From Hofstenia miamia (lineage: Eukaryota; Xenacoelomorpha; Acoela), in assembly GCA_004352715.1 (NCBI GenBank), contig SCFE01000004.1, positions 62,001 to 126,000 of the forward strand: a DNA stretch of 64,000 bases, read 5' to 3'. Under the pieces are notes generated by a model, which worked only from the letters and a program-made list of their open reading frames with translations, had not been told where the DNA came from and searched no databases. This document shows, piece after piece, positions 57,087-64,000 of this stretch. Both the position numbers and the translations under genes were made by a program. How positions within the stretch are numbered: the first letter of the stretch is position 1; every line of letters begins with the position of its first letter.

Positions 57087-58773
57087 GTATCAATTAGAAC
57101 ACCTCTATAATTAAGATATTCTTTCTAGCTTGCAGTTTTCATTATATGTGCACCTGGGTTATCAAAATCTTAGAATGCATTTGTATTTTGGAGCATAACA
57201 AGTTTCTATTTCACAACATAGCACTATATTTATTATTTCCACTTGACAATAAACAAAATGGATTTTAATGTAAACATGATAAAAATAACCCTTTCTTTGC
57301 AGCATTGGATCAAATTAGTTAGGATATTGTGTGTTGCTGAGTTGAAAAAATATTTGGGCATTCAAATTCTCTGATTTCATGCTGTGGGCACTTTTGGCTT
57401 GGAAGCTTAGTTCATATTTATTGGTAAGGCTTTTTAGTCTTGGTTCATGGGCTATATTTTGCTTAATTTATTTATTGATGCATCTACTAGAGGTTTTGTT
57501 AACGCTTAAAACTCGAGTATTTCTCATATCTACATGAGTAGATATTTGATATCTAGAATCAGGGAAAGTAATTTTATAAGTTAAAATGTGCTACAGCTCT
57601 ATAAACAATTTACAATAATTTATAAATGTTATATAGAAGTTCTTTAAGGTTAGGATGAGAAAGGACTGATTCAACTATGCATAGAGCAGAATAAGTGTAT
57701 TTAATTTAGGAGTTCCTAAGTTAACATCTGAGAAGAAGTAAGGTATAAAATCCTTTATAAAATGCACATTATTCAAGTAGAATCATTATTCTATTTGGAA
57801 AATATTTATTATAGGTGAACATAAATTTTAACTTTCATGTGCAAATTCTCTTGGCTCCAATGCAATTCCAGTCACTTACAAAGCAAAGTAATAGCTAGAT
57901 TTCCAAATTAATAGGTAATTTTTAATTAATTAGCACAATATTTCTTTTGCAAATGGTCAAGTTAAAACTGTTAATATCTTTAGGGTTAACAACAAGCACT
58001 TGCCTTTTTTTCTTCGTCCACTGAGTCAGCTTCGAGTCAATCAACAATTTTTAGTTTATGTATATATTGTTTGGATTTGGATGACAAGCAAATTATCTTT
58101 TAGTTGATCGTACTAACAATGTAAATATACAATATTTAGCCTAGGTAATTTTCATAACATTTTTTTCTCATTAAGAATTGTGTATATGCATTTCAAAAGA
58201 AAATTAATAGTCATAATTTTTTAGTTATAGCAAAATAATTAAATAATGAGAAAACAACTATAAACTTAACTTTCTAGTTGTTGCAAAAAATATATATTTT
58301 ATTGCACATTATGAAACAAGTTGGTACATAGTCTAAAAAATTGGCCTCTGTGTTCCCTATTTGTTCGATTGATTCAAATTTGAAACTACTAACATCTGTA
58401 AGCAACGCTGTAGTTAATATTTCAAAATTTTAGAATCAAATGAAATTTTTCAAAGATGATTCAATGACATAGTTCGAAAAACAACAAATCGAAACAGAAG
58501 ATTTGAAGCAATTCAAATTCACCGAATTTATGCCCATTTAAGCATAATATACAAAAAGGCATCTTCAATAACAAACATAATCTGTTACCAAGGATGAAGC
58601 CAAAGAAAAAGTTTTGAGATCGTGCCAAATATTAAGCACCATAAAACTACAAAAAAATTGAATTTAAATTTATTTAATAAGCATATATTCACAATAGTAG
58701 AATGTTTATGATTATCAGCTTAATTTACTCATTTTAATATTTCACGCTTAATGCAATTTCATATACATATTGC

Positions 58774-58810
<37 letters not shown>

Positions 58811-59355
58811 CAGTCAAATTGACAGCACTAATTCATATGCATACCTAAACGGTCGTAACAACTATCAATATACTTCACGCAAAAAACTAAATTAAGTGCT
58901 TTTGTTGGCATTATTGAGAAGGCTAATATTTTACAACTACAACGTCATAATTAAGTACAGTTTCCAGAAGATTTATGAACACATTTTGTTAGTTCATTGA
59001 CAAATCCAGCATTATATCACAACAACAACACATCAAACTATGAAAATACTTTAAACGGTCACTGTTTGCATGACCTTGTAAAATGGGCAAATTGCAATAA
59101 TTCTATTCAAAGGGTATGGAGCGGCTTCTGAAGTTAATAACTTATGGTTCTTACGTTACAATATAATGTACATAAATAGGATACGTTTATCAATGCAATA
59201 TGAGATTTGAAATGGAATTCTGTGAAATGGAGGAAAGCGGTTAGTTTATGTGGCTTAGTGGAATATTCCATTTTTGTTGTAAATTTACGTAGTGAAGGTT
59301 AGTGTTTCACAAAATACATATACAAAGTTAGATAAATAGAATTGATAGATAGAAA
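57087..59355. other. Probable intron and AT-rich sequence
   Basis: A good acceptor, CTTTCTTTGCAG, ends at 57302, but the frame expected from the receptor exon meets stops within 20 codons. A hydrophobic frame near 57340-57530 (SDFMLWALLAW, then FCLIYLLMHLLEVLL) lies in another frame. The remainder is AT-rich without features. Confidence 0.4.
58778..58808. repeat. (TA)n microsatellite
   Basis: Perfect alternating run of about 31 bases. Confidence 0.95.
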
Positions 59356-59359
59356 ATTC

Positions 59360-60290
59360 AATCAAATGGTTTAAAGAAAGCAGTTGTATTTGATGTAAGC
59401 CTTTTGCAAACCCATGAACATTGCAACGATTTTAAGATCAGCGCCCATGAATCAATTGCATTGGTAGTAGTTAATAGATTGAAGTAATATTTCGACGTTT
59501 TCAATGCGGTAGGGGCCGGTTGGAAATACGTTGCCGTTATGTAACAAAAACAGCTTTAAGACTGGCCTTTGATGAATCTATAAATAGGCGTCTGTCGCAG
59601 ACAACGTGTGACTGGCCGAGTTCTTCGAAGCAGTAGCAGAGATCGCCAGACAGAGTAAATAGGCCACTTAGAATGTTACTCCTTTTGCGAAAATGTATTA
59701 TGTTAAACGCCACTTTGAAGCAAATTCTATTGTTGTAAGCGTGATCTTAACAGCTCGCACTTTTCTTTTGATAATGATAAATCGCGAAGAAGATCATTCA
59801 ATCGCACTGATTCAAGAGATGTGGTCGTCCTTGATAAAAGGCGTCACGATCGCTATCAGTTTCCGAATTGCCTTCGTTTTCCGAATTGCATCTGAATGGG
59901 GCTTTTTGTGGAGGCAACGGTGGCAACAACGTTTCGTGATGATCTACTGGTCGTATTGCTGAAAATAAATTTAGATAGGTGATCGTTTTCTTGCTTTTTG
60001 TGCTATGTCCTGTAATATTTATTAAGCAGAAACGCAGCAATCATCTCTGTTCCCTTCATAGCAAAGGGAATCGATGTTCTCTTACGGGCAATCCAATTTT
60101 TAACACCATTTGAGCATTTTGTGCAGCAAACATGGGATGCCCAGATCTTGTCTTGATCTCCAATCGCCATTTTACAATATAAGAAATAGCGTTTTCTAAG
60201 GAGGTCAGTAATAATGCGGCGGTATCTCTTTGGTGTGAATTCACCACATGTATAGCAAAATTCATCAACAGGATCTATATGCAATGAAAC
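59360..60290 (-). pseudogene. Frameshifted copy of a widespread cysteine-rich invertebrate repeat-gene family
   Basis: Read on the minus strand from 60284, the pieces line up with one protein family that I recall as multicopy, unnamed genes in many invertebrate genomes. First comes a zinc-binding-like module, DEFCYTCGEF ... IGDQDKIWASHVCCTKC (60284-60055). After a shift follow CLINITGHSTKSKKTITYLN and FSAIRPVDHHETLLPPLPP (to about 59900) and an acidic stretch ending GRPHLLNQ. After another shift near 59812 follow RLNDLLRDLSLSKEKCELLR and a stop. Then CYCFEELGQSH and RRLFIDSSKASLKAVFV (near 59560), GADLKIVAMFMGLQKAYIKY (near 59430-59375), and NCFL. At least three frameshifts and several stops show it is dead. 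No introns are evident, which suggests a retroposed or transposon-borne copy. Confidence 0.65.
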
Positions 60291-60453
60291 TTAGCTAGCT
60301 ATAGATATGTATTAACATCGGCCACGAGCAGGTAGCTAGATATGATAAGATAAGGTAAGTTTAGAGGCTTTATTTACAATTTGGAAAATTGATAAATCTC
60401 TAAATAGCGTCGGTAAATGTACAAAATAAAAAAACAAGAAACATGTACATGCG

Positions 60454-60654
60454 CTATTTACAAGAAATTTTCCTTTTCAGGATATTATTGTCTTGTTGTG
60501 GTATAATCAATATAATATTATAAAACTTGTAACCTAGGCAAAATTTTCCACTGATGTACTTTTGTTTTAGAATTAATTCCTTAACACGTTTGCGAAATTG
60601 ATTTAGGTTTTTAATACATTTGATCTCTTGAGGGAATTCATTCCATTGTCTCAT
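60454..60654 (-). pseudogene. LINE ORF2 C-terminal fragment
   Basis: A 66-residue frame beginning MRQWNEFPQEIK, followed by FRKRVKELILKQKYISG. It corresponds to the end of LINE ORF2 proteins (SF..R....WN.LP..I......FK..L...L). It is continuous with the reverse transcriptase pieces further right. Confidence 0.7.
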
Positions 60655-61242
60655 TGCATTATTTATAAACGAATGTTGTTTAATTTTAGATTTATACTCT
60701 GGTTATAAGTAAATCTTTTTGTTCTTTCGTTAAACTTGTTTGAAAATTCTGATATTTTTTTGAAATTATAAGGTGGAAGTAAATTGGCAATTGTATAAAA
60801 TATAGTGGCAGTGTTTATTTGAATTAACTGTTTAGGACTTGGGATTGATTTATAAATGCATCTTTTCAAAGCTCTAGAATTTCTTTTACAAATATGAATG
60901 CCCCATTTATGTTGAATTTCAAGTTTCTTAATTAGTTCCTAGCGTATGTTTGAAAATATAATACTACTATTATTAAAAGGACTAATTACCAAGGAATATA
61001 AAAGTTGTATAATTGCATTTACTGGTTTAATACTTGGCTTTTAGTTTTTACATCAATAACCATTTTCTTTTGTAATGATTTAACATGTTCATTAAATAGA
61101 AATTTTGAATCAAATGTAACCCTTAAATATAAGATGAAATTTCGAGAACTTTGGAAATTATTACTATCAGAAATTTTTTAGGCGATTATTTTCAGCATTA
61201 TTTGGACTAAGTAAGCAGAATTCGGTTTTTTAGCATTGAAAA

Positions 61243-61491
61243 CTAATTGCATAAAGATTGACAGTTAAATTCAAATTGATTTATTGCCTTATCATCAGAT
61301 TTGTTATCACAAAATGCACATGTATTATAAGCATACTGGATAAGATTGGTCTTAGTATGATATTTTATGCCATTTATATAAATATTTAATAGTAGGGGGC
61401 CCAGAATAGTTCCCTGCGGTATACCATTTTTGATTGGAAGCCAACTTGAAAATATGTTATTTATTTTAAACCGTACATTATTATTACCCAT
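61243..61491 (-). pseudogene. LINE reverse transcriptase motif B-C fragment
   Basis: An 82-residue frame with GIPQGTILGPLLLNIYINGI. The following YAYNT replaces the catalytic YADDT, so this copy cannot be enzymatically active. Confidence 0.8.
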
Positions 61492-62060
61492 GCCTATATG
61501 CCTAAGTTTCTCACAAAATATTTTATGATTGATTTAGTTAAAGGCTTTAGAAATATCCAAGCAAACAATTTCGACCTAGTTTTTTTATCTAAGGAATTCC
61601 TCCAGTGTTAAGTAGCTTGGATGAGAGCATCGGTAGAAGAAAAATGTTGTCCAAATCCAAGCTGTGCATCAGAAATTAGACTATATTTTTGCATGTGTTT
61701 GTCAATTTGATCTGATAAATGTCTCTTAAATATTTTACTAGGATGTTATCGAGATTGGTCTTAAATTTGAGGTAATATTTTCATCAAGTTTCCTAAAAGT
61801 CGGTGTTACATGAGCTTTTTCCAGATTGTCAGGGAAAATGCTATTTTTGATGCATTCATTAAAAATTAAGTTTAGTGGTTTACTAATAATTTAGCGGCTT
61901 TTTCAAAATCCAAGCAGGAATTTTTGAGGGGCCACATGATTTATTCGATTGGAGTTTTGCTATAGCTTTGATCATCTCATAAGTAGTAGTATGTCTGAAG
62001 TTAAAAGTGAGAATAATTTGTTTCTGTGAAATATTAAATTCAATATGCTCTCCTTCATAA

Positions 62061-63085
62061 TTTCCAACTTAAGCTGATTATGATGTGACTAACGTTATAT
62101 ACGTACGTTCAAAGCACGAGATTCTCAGACTATGGTATTTAATTGGTTATAGTTGTACGCATTGCTATATAATTTATAACTAAGCCATTACCTGTTTAAT
62201 ATGAATTTTGCTAAATACAATATTGTGTTATTTTTGAATAGCTTAATATCTGTGATATTTTTTAGTTATTATATTAACTATGCTTTTACAATCACCAAGA
62301 TGAATAAATTTGAAATTCAAAATTGAATGTGCTAAATCAGTATGTGTATGTATGAATGAAGAGTTAAAACAGCTTTGACGTAAGCAATTTGGTTTAAACT
62401 ATTCCAAAATTTTGAATTATGGGATGTGAACGGCCTCAAGATTCAGACTCAAATTAACAGTGTCACAAGAGCCCTAGTTTATAATAAATATCTTCAGGAC
62501 AAGAAGTAAACAAGCCTAATATCACATCACATCAGGCAAATTTTTGTATACAGAAAACCACTAAAGCTTTCCACCGCACACCGTTCATAGTCTGATGCTG
62601 GCAATTACGCTGAAGTGGATAAGAACAATAATATCTTCTTAGGGATTTTGATAATACCTGGAATCAACTCACACATTTCCAAAACTGCAACTACCCTGAA
62701 ATTCAAAATATGTTTAAGTTTGAGTATAGATAATTTATTCGATCTTGGAGACTCCAGATATATATATTTTAAATATTGATTGTAGTGCAATTGCACCTAT
62801 TGGAATTTAGAATGAAGATAAAATCTACAGGTAAAAATAATGCATAAACAAAATTCAGTTCTATTTAGTAGATATCTTTTGATGGAAATGTACCACTTGT
62901 CTTCGATTATTATTTTTAGATAATTGTGTAGGTCAAATTACCGATTCCGGCAGGTGTACTTGGTAAGTTAGGTCTATGCCAATTTTTGAAAATTACGTGT
63001 GACTACAATGATAATCTCCAATTTGCTTAAAAACGAAATAGATCTTGCACAAACTGCTTACTATATACTATAAATTTTGTAACAA
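62061..63085. other. Sequence between two LINEs
   Basis: At 62430-62800 the composition is less AT-rich. A minus-strand frame (62796-62605) contains VVAVLEMCELIPGIIKIPKK, which may be another transposon remnant. I cannot assign it. Confidence 0.35.
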
Positions 63086-63090
63086 AATCG

Positions 63091-64000
63091 TTGGATATGA
63101 TGGATGTTATAAAAGTAAAAGGATTATTTCTTGATTACTCAGCAGCTTTTAACACTATACTACAAAATAACACTTTGAATAATATTAAAGATACAAATGC
63201 ATGGCTTGCAAATTGGATGGCTGATTTTATGAACAATTTTACCCAGTGTGTCAAAGCTTCTAATTCACAACAAAGTGATCTTGTAAAGATTTGTGTTAGA
63301 ATTCCTCAAGGAGGTTCTGTGAAGGGTCCAATTTTCACATACGTCACAGATAACATCAACAACACTAACTTGAAAGTTCCAGTGGGGTTGTAGATATTGC
63401 GAAATATTCTGATGATACTCGACTATATGTAATAAGAAATGGAAATCTAAATAATGATTATGAAAATTATAAGCGAACTCTTAATGATATAGTAACTACT
63501 TCAGCACTCAAAACTTATATATCAATGCGTTGAAAATTTTTGAAATGAGTTTTATGAATATTCGCAAACGATATAACTTATCATTAATGAATGAACAACC
63601 ACAATATATTAATAATGAAGAAGTCGTTCATGTTTCACATCTTAAGTATCTTGGGATAATACTTGATAAAAATCTTAGATGGAAAGAGCAAGTTAACAAT
63701 ATAATAAATAACATTGTCTTTAAATGTAAGCAACTAGCATTCTTTATTCAATACATTAATGAAGAAATGAAAATGTACATATTCAAACAATATATACTAT
63801 GTCATTATTTATATGCTGCGGAAGTTTGGGTGCCTCTTTTAAATAAATAAAAGAAAAAACAGTTCCGAAAATCTATCAGTTGCTAGAATATCATGTCTTG
63901 ATAAGTATATGCTTTATGATATTATAAACAGAACATATCAAAGTCAAATTATGAAAACAATAGGGTGAATTGAAAATGATTGCTCACATCCATTAAATAG
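63091..64000 (+). mobile_element. LINE retrotransposon, reverse transcriptase part, running off the window
   Basis: Frame 63091-63393: KGLFLDYSAAFNTILQNNTL (RT motif A with the catalytic Asp) and RIPQGGSVKGPIFTYVTDNI (motif B). A shift then leads to AKYSDDTRLYVI (about 63400-63432), motif C reading YSDD instead of YADD. Frame 63530-63850: HLKYLGIILDKNLRWKEQVN (post-RT thumb), then YAAEVWVPLLNK, the usual Y....W....L region. Later pieces continue to the window edge. It has frameshifts and at least two stops. The lineage is Jockey/CR1/Rex-like by motif style, distinct from the two other LINEs nearby. Confidence 0.8.
63530..63850 (+). pseudogene. LINE ORF2 post-reverse-transcriptase fragment
   Basis: A 106-residue frame with LKYLGIILDKNLRWKEQVNN and a helical thumb region ending YLYAAEVWVPLLNK. 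In frame, it belongs to the same element as the RT motifs just upstream. Confidence 0.75.

Larger units (their letters stand above)
60345..62060 (-). mobile_element. LINE retrotransposon, reverse transcriptase to 3' end, decayed
   Basis: Minus strand, in order: IAKLQSNKSCGPSKIPAWIL (about 61970-61900, RT motif 1); SDAQLGFGQHFSSTDALIQA (about 61670-61630); VCLDISKAFN-stop-INHKIFCEKL (about 61565-61510, motif A with catalytic Asp); NGIPQGTILGPLLLNIYING (about 61435-61375, motif B); and QYAYNT where YADDT is expected (about 61335), so the catalytic pair is lost. The C-terminal part has MRQWNEFPQEIKCIKNLNQF at 60654-60595, the common W..LP..I motif. The 3' end carries AATAAA followed by ACTTACCTTATCTTATC near 60375-60345. 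Jockey/CR1-like; inactive. Confidence 0.8.

Overview
The window is a piece of an AT-rich, intron-rich animal genome, probably an invertebrate that I cannot place further. The evidence is a metazoan-type two-lobed phosphofructokinase, a casein kinase 1 gamma gene split by very long introns, canonical GT-AG splice sites, a probable GPCR exon, many (TA)n microsatellites, and decayed copies of several eukaryotic transposon classes. There are three N gaps (161, 1000 and 1000 bases), so this is draft assembly. There is no sign of bacterial gene organisation.

Layout. Positions 1.9-4.3 kb (minus strand) hold a complete intronless 801-residue ATP-dependent 6-phosphofructokinase. At 5.08-5.55 kb is a 233-bp tandem duplication, and at about 7.0-7.85 kb a decayed LINE. 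From 9.28 kb the plus strand carries the 5' half of a casein kinase 1 gamma gene. I could assemble four coding exons (9299-9417, 9459-9621, 27726-27795, 33233-33381). They join in phase into 167 residues, separated by a 41-bp intron, an 18.1-kb intron and a 5.4-kb intron. The rest of the kinase domain was not found; it may lie in a gap or beyond the window. The long introns contain a hAT element with terminal inverted repeats and a C-terminal transposase ORF (9.88-11.87 kb), a mariner-like relic (15.2-15.6 kb), a second, more decayed hAT copy (24.95-26.39 kb) and four identical 237-bp tandem repeats (31.99-32.94 kb).

The right half is gene-poor and repeat-rich. It has an unidentified 93-codon open frame (42.45-42.73 kb, minus), a piggyBac relic ending at a TTAA site (to 45.69 kb), the C-terminus of a LINE with a restriction-like endonuclease next to (TAA)n (48.5-48.9 kb), and a GC-rich non-autonomous element (about 49.0-49.4 kb). 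Further right are a frameshifted CR1/L2-like LINE with a PHD-type zinc finger in its first ORF (51.3-54.2 kb), a probable first coding exon of a seven-transmembrane receptor (56.8-57.1 kb), a multiply frameshifted cysteine-rich pseudogene (59.4-60.3 kb, minus), and two more LINEs (60.3-62.1 kb minus; 63.1 kb to the window end, plus).

The two clear host genes are unrelated housekeeping functions: glycolysis, and membrane-associated Ser/Thr kinase signalling. Both have a splice-acceptor-like site only 3-17 nt upstream of the start codon, which fits either a 5'-UTR intron or spliced-leader trans-splicing.
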